DNA of 64,000 bases from an uncultured bacterium. Lineage in GTDB: Bacteria; Bacillota; Clostridia; Christensenellales; HGM11417. Shown here piece by piece: positions 24,702 through 31,873 of this stretch; the first letter of the stretch is position 1, and every line of letters starts with the position of its first letter. The position numbers and the translations under genes are program-made. Location of the stretch: assembly GCA_905215695.1 (NCBI GenBank), contig CAJMQN010000001.1, forward strand, positions 186,001 through 250,000, given 5' to 3'. The notes beneath the pieces were generated by a model that was not told the DNA's origin, did not search any database, and saw only the letters and a list, made by a program, of their open reading frames with translations.

Positions 24702-25409
24702 ATGAAAAAGAAATTTTGGGTTGTAGCGGCGCTTTCGTTCGCACTCTGCGGGCTCGCCGCCTGCGGCGGCGACACGCCGCCCCCCGTAAATCCGACGGAC
24801 GACCCTGTCTCCATTGCGGTGACGGGGGAGAGCTTTGAAATCGTTGCGGGAGATTTCGACCCCTCCGCGTTTGCGGTTGAGGTGACCAAGGCGAGCGGGC
24901 AAAAGGAGAGCACCCCCCTCACTTCGGACATGCTGAAGGCGGAACAGGTCGCCGCTCTCGTGAGTGCCGGCAGTTACGCTCTTGACGTCAGCTATCTCGG
25001 ACTTTCGACTCAATTTACGCTCAAGGTATCCGACCGGCTCGGTCTCGTCCTGTATTGGGAAGCGGATACGAGGGTTCTCCGCATGGCGATCATCGGCAAC
25101 CCCGACGGGGACTATCAAAAGACCGGATTCGCGGGATTTCAGATTGACCTGCGCTATTCGGGCGAATTCGAGGGCGTGACGGCGCGGTTGGACGGATTGC
25201 AGGTCTCGAAAAAAGAGGACGGAACGCTCCGCCTTCTGTGGGCATCCGCCGAGAACATCGAAGGTCCCGCGGAAATCGTCAGACTCGGGTTTTCCGAGGG
25301 CGGATTTTCGGAATCGGACGCGGTGATTTCCCTCTACGACGAGGAGCAGAATCTTGTTCCCTGCCGCGTCTATTACGGCAACAGCTATCTGGAGGGCGCG
25401 AAACTGTGA
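24702..25409 (+). CDS. Lipoprotein with Ig-like and cohesin-like domains
   Basis: 235 residues. Signal peptide with lipobox (CGLAAC), followed by an Ig-like domain of the BIG_3 kind (residues ~35-108: 'FEIVAGDFDPSAFAVEVTKA', 'GSYALDVSYLGLSTQFTLKV'). The last ~125 residues have the strand pattern of a cohesin: 'FAGFQIDLRYSGEFEGVTA', 'DGTLRLLWASAENIEGPAEI', 'VRLGFSEGGFSESDAVISL'. Cohesins bind dockerins in cellulosomes; the next-but-one gene encodes a dockerin. Resemblance is by fold pattern only, as identity to known cohesins cannot be measured here. It lies one base after GH99-like A and its stop overlaps the next start (GTGA), so all are co-translated. Confidence 0.55.
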   Translation: MKKKFWVVAALSFALCGLAACGGDTPPPVNPTDDPVSIAVTGESFEIVAGDFDPSAFAVEVTKASGQKESTPLTSDMLKAEQVAALVSAGSYALDVSYLGLSTQFTLKVSDRLGLVLYWEADTRVLRMAIIGNPDGDYQKTGFAGFQIDLRYSGEFEGVTARLDGLQVSKKEDGTLRLLWASAENIEGPAEIVRLGFSEGGFSESDAVISLYDEEQNLVPCRVYYGNSYLEGAKL

Positions 25410-27328
25410 AAATGAAGAAATTTTTTTCTCTGGCGCTGGGTGCGGTAATGGGACTCACCCTCGCCGGATGCGATGTGACGCAGGAGATGATTGACAGCGT
25501 GGATATGCTCGGAAACCCGCAGGCGGGTATCTTTTCAACGGCGGCGTCGGGCGATTACGGAGATTCCTTCGGCGCGGTGAACGCCGTCGATGAGGAAAAG
25601 TACGTGGGAATCTTCTATTGCCTTTGGATGGGTACGGACACCCCCGCCAAGCAGGACGGCAAAAAGAGCGTTTCGGACGTCTATTACGGCGATAACGCGT
25701 TCGAGAAGTTTCGGGACACCGCCATCAACGGCGGACAGGCGTACCGCTATTGGGGCGAGCCGATGTACGGCTACTACAGGAGCAACGACGAATGGGTCAT
25801 CCGCAAACACTTACAGCTTTTGACCCTCGCGGGAGTGGATTACCTCGCGCTGGATACGACCAACGCGCTGACCTATGATTCGGTGCTCGAGGTGCTCTTA
25901 AAGGTCATTGCGGAGTACCGCGGGCAGGGAATCGACGTGCCGCAGGTGTTGTTTTTGACCAATTCGAGTTCCACACAGACCGCTTTGAAACTCTACAACA
26001 ATTTCTATAGGCGGGCGGAATTTGCGGACTGCTGGTTCCGCGGGCGGGGAGGAAAGCCCTGGATTTCCTGCTATACCAACGAGGTTTCGGGGGCGGAGGA
26101 AACGTTGAGCAAGTACTTCTACGTCAAGGACCCGCAATGGCCCACGGAGGCGCCCAAGGAAAACGGGCTGCCCTGGATTGACTGGACGTATCCGCAGCAC
26201 GCCTACACGGATTCGCAGGTCGGCGGGCACACCTACGCGGTCGCCGTCGCACAGCATACGGGCATTTCAAACGCTTCGACGAGCACGCAGTTCTCGGATT
26301 CGGCGTACGCCAAACTGCTCATGCAGGAGGGACTGACCACGACCAACAAGTACGGTATGGCGCCCGAGGACGTGTACAACATGAATCACGGCAGAGGTTA
26401 CGACTTTGAGACGGGCAAGAACGCCGGCGACGACATGGACAAAATCAAGCGCAATATCAACTTCGCGCAGCAGTGGGAAACGGTCTTAAACGATCCCGAC
26501 GCGAACATGGTTATGGTGCTCGGCTGGAACGAGTGGATCGCAGGCAACTGGCATCACATGCCCAGCAGTTATGCGGATTTAAACGCGGTCATGTGCGACC
26601 TCGTAAATCTTGAATTTTCCCGGGATGTCGAAATGATGGCGGACGGAGAGAACAGCTACTTCGACAACTGCTATCTTCAGCTCTGCCGGTATATCCGCGA
26701 GTTCAAGGGACAGGGGACGGGCACAGCGTTTCTCGACGCGAACAAGGCGAGCATTACCGAGGGCAAAATTGTCGATTCGGAATGGGAAAACGCGATCAGC
26801 TATCTGACCTTCGCAAAATCCGCGCAGAAACGGAACGTGAAGGACGCCTTCGGCGACGCGCTCGTCAACACAACGGGCAGAAACGATATTGTTTCCGTGA
26901 AGGTGGCGCAGGACGCGGACAATCTCTATTTCCTCCTCGAAACCGCGTCGAACATCAGCGAGTACAAGGAAAACGATACCCATTGGATGAACATCTATAT
27001 CGGTACGGGCGACCAAAAAACGGGATTCAACGGACTGCAATACGTCCTGAACCGCGCGCCCTCTCCCGCGAACGGAACGACCTCTCTGCATCAGATCGGA
27101 GAGAATGACTATTCCGAAGTATCGGGAGCGGACTGCTCGCTCACGACGGACGGCACCCGTATGATGGTGCGGGTTTCCAAACAGGCGCTCGGTATCAAGG
27201 GTTCGGAATTCACGCTGCAGTTTAAGGTTGCGGACAACAATTCCAAGGATTTCGACCTGACCGACTGGTACACGAACGGCGACGTCGCGCCCCTCGGCAG
27301 GGTGAACTACGTCTATTCGGCAAAGTAG
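25406..27328 (+). CDS. Surface lipoprotein, GH99/GH71-like TIM barrel plus CBM9-like domain (B)
   Basis: 640 residues from the GTG at 25406, chosen because GGAGGG lies 9 bases upstream and GTG overlaps the previous TGA; ATG 25412 is the alternative. Lipobox LTLAGC. It is a full-length paralogue of the gene at 22820, with the same blocks: 'KYVGIFYCLWMG', 'EWVIRKHLQLLTLAGVDYLA', 'VLFLTNSSSTQ', 'AVAVAQHTG', 'VLGWNEWIAG', and a CBM9-like C-terminus ('DTHWMNIYIGTGDQKTG'). Divergence is strong enough for a different linkage or position specificity. Acts at the outer face of the membrane and probably feeds the cassette 1 importer. Confidence 0.7.
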   Translation: MKMKKFFSLALGAVMGLTLAGCDVTQEMIDSVDMLGNPQAGIFSTAASGDYGDSFGAVNAVDEEKYVGIFYCLWMGTDTPAKQDGKKSVSDVYYGDNAFEKFRDTAINGGQAYRYWGEPMYGYYRSNDEWVIRKHLQLLTLAGVDYLALDTTNALTYDSVLEVLLKVIAEYRGQGIDVPQVLFLTNSSSTQTALKLYNNFYRRAEFADCWFRGRGGKPWISCYTNEVSGAEETLSKYFYVKDPQWPTEAPKENGLPWIDWTYPQHAYTDSQVGGHTYAVAVAQHTGISNASTSTQFSDSAYAKLLMQEGLTTTNKYGMAPEDVYNMNHGRGYDFETGKNAGDDMDKIKRNINFAQQWETVLNDPDANMVMVLGWNEWIAGNWHHMPSSYADLNAVMCDLVNLEFSRDVEMMADGENSYFDNCYLQLCRYIREFKGQGTGTAFLDANKASITEGKIVDSEWENAISYLTFAKSAQKRNVKDAFGDALVNTTGRNDIVSVKVAQDADNLYFLLETASNISEYKENDTHWMNIYIGTGDQKTGFNGLQYVLNRAPSPANGTTSLHQIGENDYSEVSGADCSLTTDGTRMMVRVSKQALGIKGSEFTLQFKVADNNSKDFDLTDWYTNGDVAPLGRVNYVYSAK

Positions 27329-27338
27329 GAGGATGGGA

Positions 27339-28040
27339 ATGATGAAAAAATGGATTTCACTCGTCCTGATCGCGGCTCTGGCTGTGAGCGCGGCGGCGTT
27401 TTCCGCCGTCGCGGAGACAGAAGACCCCTCGGACCGCCCCACAACCTCGGCGGAGCGGATCAACAATATCGACCTCGTGGGAACGCGGGACAGCGGTTTC
27501 GGAAACGGCGATCGCGTGGTGACGATTCCCTCCCGGGACGCAATCGAGGTGAATTACTCGGCGTACCGCGTGCGCGGCTGGTCGGTGAGCATGGAGGGGG
27601 TTGCGGGTTTTTACTATCAGCTCTCCTATCAACGCGCGAACGGCACGCTGCAGACCTATGACCCCGTTCCTTTCGACGCGGAAGTCCGTGAGGACGTGCT
27701 GGACGCGAACCCCGAATTTGCGGCGGCGAATCCCGAAGCGAAAGTGGGAATCGATTTCCGTCTCGACCTTCCCGGAATGCGGGCAGGCACTTACGCGCTG
27801 GACATCTGGGCGCTGACCGCGGCGGGGAACCGCTATCAGGTTCTCAAGAGCTATATTTACCTTGAGGTCAACTATAACGTCAACGGCGACGACACGCTGG
27901 ATATTCGGGACGCGATCGCCTACAAACAGATTCTCGCAGGCTCCTCCTTCAATTCGGCTTACGACTACAACGGGGACGGGCGTTGCGACGAATACGACTA
28001 TCGACAGCTCTTGTACGCTATTATGGACAGAATGGAATAA
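27339..28040 (+). CDS. Secreted protein with C-terminal type I dockerin
   Basis: 233 residues. Signal peptide (KKWISLVLIAALAVSAAAFS, cleavage near AVAE) without a lipobox, so it is released or held by binding. The middle ~150 residues are beta-rich and unrecognised. The final ~60 residues form a complete type I dockerin: two calcium loops, NVNGDDTLDIRD and DYNGDGRCDEYD, each with acidic or Asn ligands at positions 1, 3, 5, 9 and 12, followed by 'AIAYKQIL' and 'YRQLLYAI' helices. Dockerins bind cohesins; a cohesin-like lipoprotein is encoded two genes upstream. ATG 27339 gives a 6-base gap from AGGAGG. Last gene of the operon, before a terminator. Confidence 0.8.
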   Translation: MMKKWISLVLIAALAVSAAAFSAVAETEDPSDRPTTSAERINNIDLVGTRDSGFGNGDRVVTIPSRDAIEVNYSAYRVRGWSVSMEGVAGFYYQLSYQRANGTLQTYDPVPFDAEVREDVLDANPEFAAANPEAKVGIDFRLDLPGMRAGTYALDIWALTAAGNRYQVLKSYIYLEVNYNVNGDDTLDIRDAIAYKQILAGSSFNSAYDYNGDGRCDEYDYRQLLYAIMDRME

Positions 28041-28047
28041 CAAAAAA

Positions 28048-28076
28048 AGACTCTCCGAAAGGAGGGTCTCTTTTTT
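28048..28076 (+). terminator. Terminator of the cassette 1 operon
   Basis: AGACTCTCC pairs with GGAGGGTCT (one G-U pair) around GAAA, followed by C and six Ts. Confidence 0.85.
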
Positions 28077-28120
28077 ATCAATAAAAGTGCAAAAGCAAAC
28101 AATAAAAAAATATTTTGGGC

Positions 28121-28149
28121 TTGCGCGAACCGGTGTTTCGGGATATAAT
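28121..28149 (+). promoter_or_regulatory. Promoter of the GH106-like gene
   Basis: TTGCGC (28121-28126), 17-base spacer, TATAAT (28144-28149). AAGGAGAGG and ATG 28171 follow. Confidence 0.75.
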
Positions 28150-28170
28150 GGAGAAAAAGGAGAGGTGAAA

Positions 28171-28998
28171 ATGAAACCGGAGAAGAAATATTATCCGCGC
28201 CCCCTGTGGTTCTGGAACGCGAAACCCACGCCGGAGGGAATTCGGGAGATCATGCGGAACAGCGCGGAACGGGACGGCTACGCGGGATTCGGGATATTGC
28301 CCTATGACGCCTGCGGACTCGAATATCTCGGAGAGGAGTATCTCTCCCTCTACCGCGCGGTGCTTGAAGAGGCAAAGTCGCTGGGGCTGAAAATCTGCCT
28401 GTACGACGAATGGTGGTTTCCGAGCGGCTGGGCGGGCGGCATTCTCAAAAAAAGGTATCCGGACGCCTGCGCAAAGCGGCTCGACCTCGAAGAATTTGAG
28501 GCGGGCGAAGAAATCGTTTTACCCACGGACGGAAAGCTCATGGCTGTCGTGGGTATGCGGGGAAAGGAAAGACTCGACCTTTCGGAACAGATAGAGGCGG
28601 GAAAACTGCGTTGGCGCGCGCCGGGCGAGGGCTGGAAGGTCCTCTGTTTTGTCCTGCGCCGCACGGATTGGAACCATGTCGATTTTTTGAGCGTAGAGGC
28701 GGTTGATAAATTCATCGAATGCACGCACGAGACCTATTATCGGAATTTTTCGGAGTATTTCGGCAATGTCATCGACAGCGTGTTCTACGACGAACCGCAG
28801 TTTTACGGTGCGGACGGGAGAATGTGGACCGAGCGTTTCAACGAGAGATTTGAGGAAAAATACGGGAAATCTCCCGCGACGCTCTATCCCGCGCTCTTCT
28901 ATGACATCGGGGAAGAGACGGCTTCGGCGCGGAATATGCTCCTCTCTTTGCGGGCGGATCTCTATGCGGAGGCTTTTCCCGGGCATATTCAGGAGTGA
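28171..28998 (+). CDS. GH106-like glycoside hydrolase, N-terminal part (before in-frame TGA)
   Basis: 275 codons from ATG 28171, behind AAGGAGAGG and a consensus promoter. The opening 'YYPRPLWFWNAKPTPEGIRE' and 'GLKICLYDEWWFPSGWAGG' are typical of the rhamnosidase-like GH106 and related glycosidases, which begin with an (F/L)WFWN barrel strand; 'DSVFYDEPQFYG' holds likely active-site acids. The frame ends at TGA 28996-28998 after 'FPGHIQE', but coding continues in the same frame with 'CTAHGVALTGHVDQEE'. Related proteins usually carry 'EWC..HG' here, so the TGA probably replaces a TGG Trp codon. No signal peptide, so a cytoplasmic role is likely. Confidence 0.65.
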   Translation: MKPEKKYYPRPLWFWNAKPTPEGIREIMRNSAERDGYAGFGILPYDACGLEYLGEEYLSLYRAVLEEAKSLGLKICLYDEWWFPSGWAGGILKKRYPDACAKRLDLEEFEAGEEIVLPTDGKLMAVVGMRGKERLDLSEQIEAGKLRWRAPGEGWKVLCFVLRRTDWNHVDFLSVEAVDKFIECTHETYYRNFSEYFGNVIDSVFYDEPQFYGADGRMWTERFNERFEEKYGKSPATLYPALFYDIGEETASARNMLLSLRADLYAEAFPGHIQE

Positions 28999-29013
28999 TG
29001 TACGGCGCACGGC

Positions 29014-30228
29014 GTGGCGCTGACCGGGCACGTGGATCAGGAAGAGGTCGAAAATCCCTCCGGAATGACGGGCGATCTCATGAAGTCTTTTCGGTATCAG
29101 GACATTCCGGGGATTGACGAAATTTTTGAGGAGGAACGGGGAAGCCGGGCGTACAAAATCGTTTCCTCCGCGGCTGTCAACTGGAACAAGCGGCTCGTGA
29201 TGACCGAATGTTTCGGGGCGAACGGCAAGCTGGACGAGGCGGCGCTCTATCGGGAGACCATGGACTTATACACCAAGGGCGTCAACTATATGGTGCCGCA
29301 TGCGGTGTGGTACGATGCGGAACATGCGCTCATGCCCCCGGAACTGTCCTACCGCGACCCTGTGTTCGGGAAGGCGATACCTGCATACTCCGAATTCTGT
29401 GCGCGGCTGTCGGAGGCGCTCGCGGAGGGCGGACAGGTCAATTCCGTTGCGGTGCTCTATCCCATCGAGAGTTTGCAGGCGGGCTATACCCTGAATTGGG
29501 GCGGAAATCCCTATTTTGGCGGTCCTACTTGGCAGGAGAACGACTACATGGCGGTCGGGCAGGCGCTGAGCCGGGAAATCAACTGCGACTTTACCATTTT
29601 GCACCCCGACGCGCTCGCGGCGGCAGAGGTGCGGGAGGGCGCGATCGTTCTCCCGGATTCGATCCACTTTCAAACGTACCGGGCGGTGGTCATGCCGGGT
29701 ATGCGCGCGGTCTCCGCGGCGAATATGAAAAAATTGGAATCCTTTGTCAAAGCGGGGGGTACGCTCGTCTCCATGACCGAACTGCCCTCGCAATCCGCGG
29801 AAGAAGGAATGTCCGAAATTGTTCGGAATATCTGCCGCGCGCTCTTCGGAGAGGGCGAGACCGGAAACGAAGGGATACGGGTTGCGCATGAAAACGGCGG
29901 CGTGTGTTGGCGTCTTCCCGCGGGGGCGTACGGAAAGCTTGGGGAAATTCTCGGGGACGCGGCGCCGGACACCTGGGTGCGCGAAAAGGTTTTCGGATTG
30001 CAGTGGATTCGCAGACGCGCGGCGGAGGACGTCTGGTACTTTGCCGCGCTGAAACAGTCCGCCGCGACAGAAGTTTGGGTGCGGGGGAGTTGGTCTCTGC
30101 GCGCCGTTGACCCGCGGACGGGGACGCCCGTGCCGATTAGAGCGCGCAGAGAGGGAGTGCACACGGTTTTTTCGCTCCGATTGGAAAAGGAGGGTTCTCT
30201 GCTCGTGTACGGCGCGGAGACAAATTGA
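29014..30228 (+). CDS. GH106-like glycoside hydrolase, C-terminal part (after in-frame TGA)
   Basis: Same frame as the preceding segment, from the next possible GTG; no ribosome binding site precedes it, so it is not a natural start. It carries the rest of the barrel ('RLVMTECFGANGKLDE', 'VNYMVPHAVWYDAEHA'), a glutamine amidotransferase-like fold ('NSVAVLYPIESLQAG', 'YRAVVMPGMRAVSAANM', 'KAGGTLVSMTELP') and a terminal beta domain. Together the parts would give ~685 residues. It converges on the AraC gene with three bases between stops. If the TGA is real, the enzyme is inactive or made only by readthrough. Confidence 0.6.
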   Translation: MALTGHVDQEEVENPSGMTGDLMKSFRYQDIPGIDEIFEEERGSRAYKIVSSAAVNWNKRLVMTECFGANGKLDEAALYRETMDLYTKGVNYMVPHAVWYDAEHALMPPELSYRDPVFGKAIPAYSEFCARLSEALAEGGQVNSVAVLYPIESLQAGYTLNWGGNPYFGGPTWQENDYMAVGQALSREINCDFTILHPDALAAAEVREGAIVLPDSIHFQTYRAVVMPGMRAVSAANMKKLESFVKAGGTLVSMTELPSQSAEEGMSEIVRNICRALFGEGETGNEGIRVAHENGGVCWRLPAGAYGKLGEILGDAAPDTWVREKVFGLQWIRRRAAEDVWYFAALKQSAATEVWVRGSWSLRAVDPRTGTPVPIRARREGVHTVFSLRLEKEGSLLVYGAETN

Positions 30229-30231
30229 CCG

Positions 30232-31095
30232 CTATTTCGGGAACTGGGTCTGCTTGCGGAACTTGAGCGGCGTTGCGCCGACCGCCTTTTTAAAGGCGGC
30301 GATGTAGTAACTTGCCGAGGGAAATCCCGCGTCTTCGGCAATCTGTTCAACGGATTCGTCCGTATATTTTAGGCGGTTCTTGGTGTAGTCGATTCGCCTG
30401 CGGTTCAGATATTCGCGGTAGCCGATTCCGATAAATTTTTTGAATTCCCGTGAGATATAAAAACTGTTGACGTGGAATTCGTCCGCCAATCTCTTGAGAG
30501 AGACATCCTCGCGGAAGTGTCGGTCGAGGTAATGCAGAATCTCCGAGAGGTAGCCCGGCGCGGAGTCCGCCGCAAAGGGTGCGGAAAAGTCCGCGAGCAG
30601 AATATCCGTGAGCATGCGGTTGATGACGCGGCTGCACTCGAGTTCTCCCGCGGGGGAGGGAATTCTTCCGAGGGTCAAAAGGGTCTCGAGGTCGGATTGC
30701 ATGCGTTCGGGCGCGTGCGCGGCGGGCGTGTGCGTCCGACTCCAATGGCGGTAAAAGCCCTTGGAGGACGCGCCGCCGAAGTGTAGCCAAAGAAAGCTCC
30801 AATCGGAGAGGTTGCGGTAGCTGTGCCGTTCCCCGCAGTCAATCCAAAAGAAAGTGCCGGGGAGCGCGGGATAGGTTTTGCCGTCGTATCGAAGTTCGCC
30901 CTTTCCCGAGAGGGTCAGGACGAGCAGAAGAGAATCCAGTCCTTCGCGCTCGGCAAAGTAGCCCGGAAGGGTCTTGAATTCTCCGATTTCCTGTATGTAG
31001 AACAGATTGTTCAGCGCGAACAGACTCGGGGTGAGAATGAGACGGTTGGAGTCGTCCGACCATTTGAAATTGATTTTTTCAAAGATTTTTTCCAT
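30232..31095 (-). CDS. AraC-family transcriptional regulator 1
   Basis: 287 residues: an N-terminal cupin-type sugar-sensing domain ('LTLSGKGELRYDGKTYPALP', 'WIDCGERHSY', 'LWLHFGG') and a C-terminal double helix-turn-helix (about 190-287: 'DVSLKRLADEFHVNSFYISR', 'VEQIAEDAGFPSASYYIAAF', 'ATPLKFR'). AraC proteins of this type activate sugar-use genes; the convergent GH106-like gene is the nearest candidate target. ATG 31095 has no ribosome binding site and lies only 9 bases after a consensus -10, so the mRNA is probably leaderless. There is no nearby alternative Met. Confidence 0.9.
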   Translation of the reverse strand: MEKIFEKINFKWSDDSNRLILTPSLFALNNLFYIQEIGEFKTLPGYFAEREGLDSLLLVLTLSGKGELRYDGKTYPALPGTFFWIDCGERHSYRNLSDWSFLWLHFGGASSKGFYRHWSRTHTPAAHAPERMQSDLETLLTLGRIPSPAGELECSRVINRMLTDILLADFSAPFAADSAPGYLSEILHYLDRHFREDVSLKRLADEFHVNSFYISREFKKFIGIGYREYLNRRRIDYTKNRLKYTDESVEQIAEDAGFPSASYYIAAFKKAVGATPLKFRKQTQFPK

Positions 31096-31104
31096 GATAC
31101 CATC

Positions 31105-31132
31105 ATTATATCACGGTGAAAAGATTTGTCAA
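31105..31132 (-). promoter_or_regulatory. Promoter of AraC 1 (leaderless geometry)
   Basis: Minus strand TTGACA (31127-31132), 16-base spacer, TATAAT (31105-31110). The ATG begins 9 bases past the -10, so transcription should begin about 3 bases before it. Confidence 0.75.
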
Positions 31133-31187
31133 GAAAGAGATATTTTTTTGCGGGCGAAACCGGGAAAAATCGGAGATGCTGTGCGGG

Positions 31188-31214
31188 AGACCGCCCGGGG
31201 GCGGGCGGTCTTTT
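31188..31214 (+). terminator. Terminator-like hairpin with no plus-strand gene upstream
   Basis: AGACCGCCC pairs with GGGCGGTCT across GGGGGC, followed by TTT. No plus-strand gene ends here; it may stop readthrough from the GH106-like gene crossing the AraC gene antisense, or be a relic. Confidence 0.65.
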
Positions 31215-31254
31215 CTATGCTTTTCGGGTATGGAAATATATAAAATATAAGTAT

Positions 31255-31283
31255 TTGCAATAGAGATTTGACCGTGGTATAAT
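31255..31283 (+). promoter_or_regulatory. Promoter of the acetyltransferase gene (leaderless geometry)
   Basis: TTGCAA (31255-31260), 17-base spacer, TATAAT (31278-31283) with extended TGG. ATG 31293 begins 9 bases after the -10, exactly as for the AraC gene on the other strand. Confidence 0.75.
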
Positions 31284-31292
31284 GATAGCGAT

Positions 31293-31859
31293 ATGGAGAC
31301 ACGGGAATTTATCGAAATCATGGCGCGGGGCGAGCGCGTCGCGGCGGGTTCGCCGATTCATGAAAAGATGCACGCGCTGGCGGCGGAGGGCAGGCAGGTC
31401 ACCGCAAAGCTCAACCGCGGTTTTCGGACGCAGAAGTCGATTCGGAAATTGTTTTTTAAACTGACCGGAGGAGAGAAGGACGAGACATTTTGCATGTTTC
31501 CGCCCTTCTATACGGATTGCGGAAAGAATATTCGGGTCGGAAAAAACGTATTCATCAACGCGGGCTGTTGTTTTCAGGATCAGGGCGGAATCGAAATCGG
31601 CGACGGGTGTCTGATCGGTCAGCAGGTGGTTATTGCGACGCTGAACCACGCATTCGAGCCCGAACACCGCAACGATATGACCCCGACGCGGGTCACTCTC
31701 GGTAAGAGAGTCTGGGTGGGCGCGCACGCGACCATTCTGCCCGGCGTGCGAATCGGAGACAACGCGGTCGTGGCGGCGGGCGCGGTGGTGACCAAGGACG
31801 TCCCGGCAAACACTGTCGTTGCGGGCGTTCCCGCGAAGGTGATAAGGAAAATCGATTAG
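31293..31859 (+). CDS. Maltose/galactoside O-acetyltransferase-like hexapeptide enzyme
   Basis: 188 residues of the maltose/galactoside acetyltransferase family. An N-terminal helical cap ('EFIEIMARGERVAAGSPIHE') is followed by a left-handed beta-helix of hexapeptide repeats ('ITVG'-like turns: 'NIRVGKNVFINAGCCFQDQG', 'IEIGDGCLIG', 'VTLGKRVWVGAHATILPGV', 'IGDNAVVAAGAVVTKDVP'). The His of ATLNHAFEP is the expected catalytic residue. It transfers acetyl from acetyl-CoA to a sugar, often for detoxification. The whole cap supports the ATG at 31293 although it lacks a ribosome binding site; see the promoter. It lies 14 bases before the iron alcohol dehydrogenase gene. Confidence 0.9.
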   Translation: METREFIEIMARGERVAAGSPIHEKMHALAAEGRQVTAKLNRGFRTQKSIRKLFFKLTGGEKDETFCMFPPFYTDCGKNIRVGKNVFINAGCCFQDQGGIEIGDGCLIGQQVVIATLNHAFEPEHRNDMTPTRVTLGKRVWVGAHATILPGVRIGDNAVVAAGAVVTKDVPANTVVAGVPAKVIRKID

Positions 31860-31873
31860 GAGGAAATATAACG

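Noticed and set aside
28996..28998. UGA recoded as Trp, or selenocysteine
   Set aside because: TGA ends several genes here (MgtC-like, coaE) in overlaps that only work as true stops, and Trp is written TGG throughout. No selenocysteine hairpin is visible and the family position is Trp.
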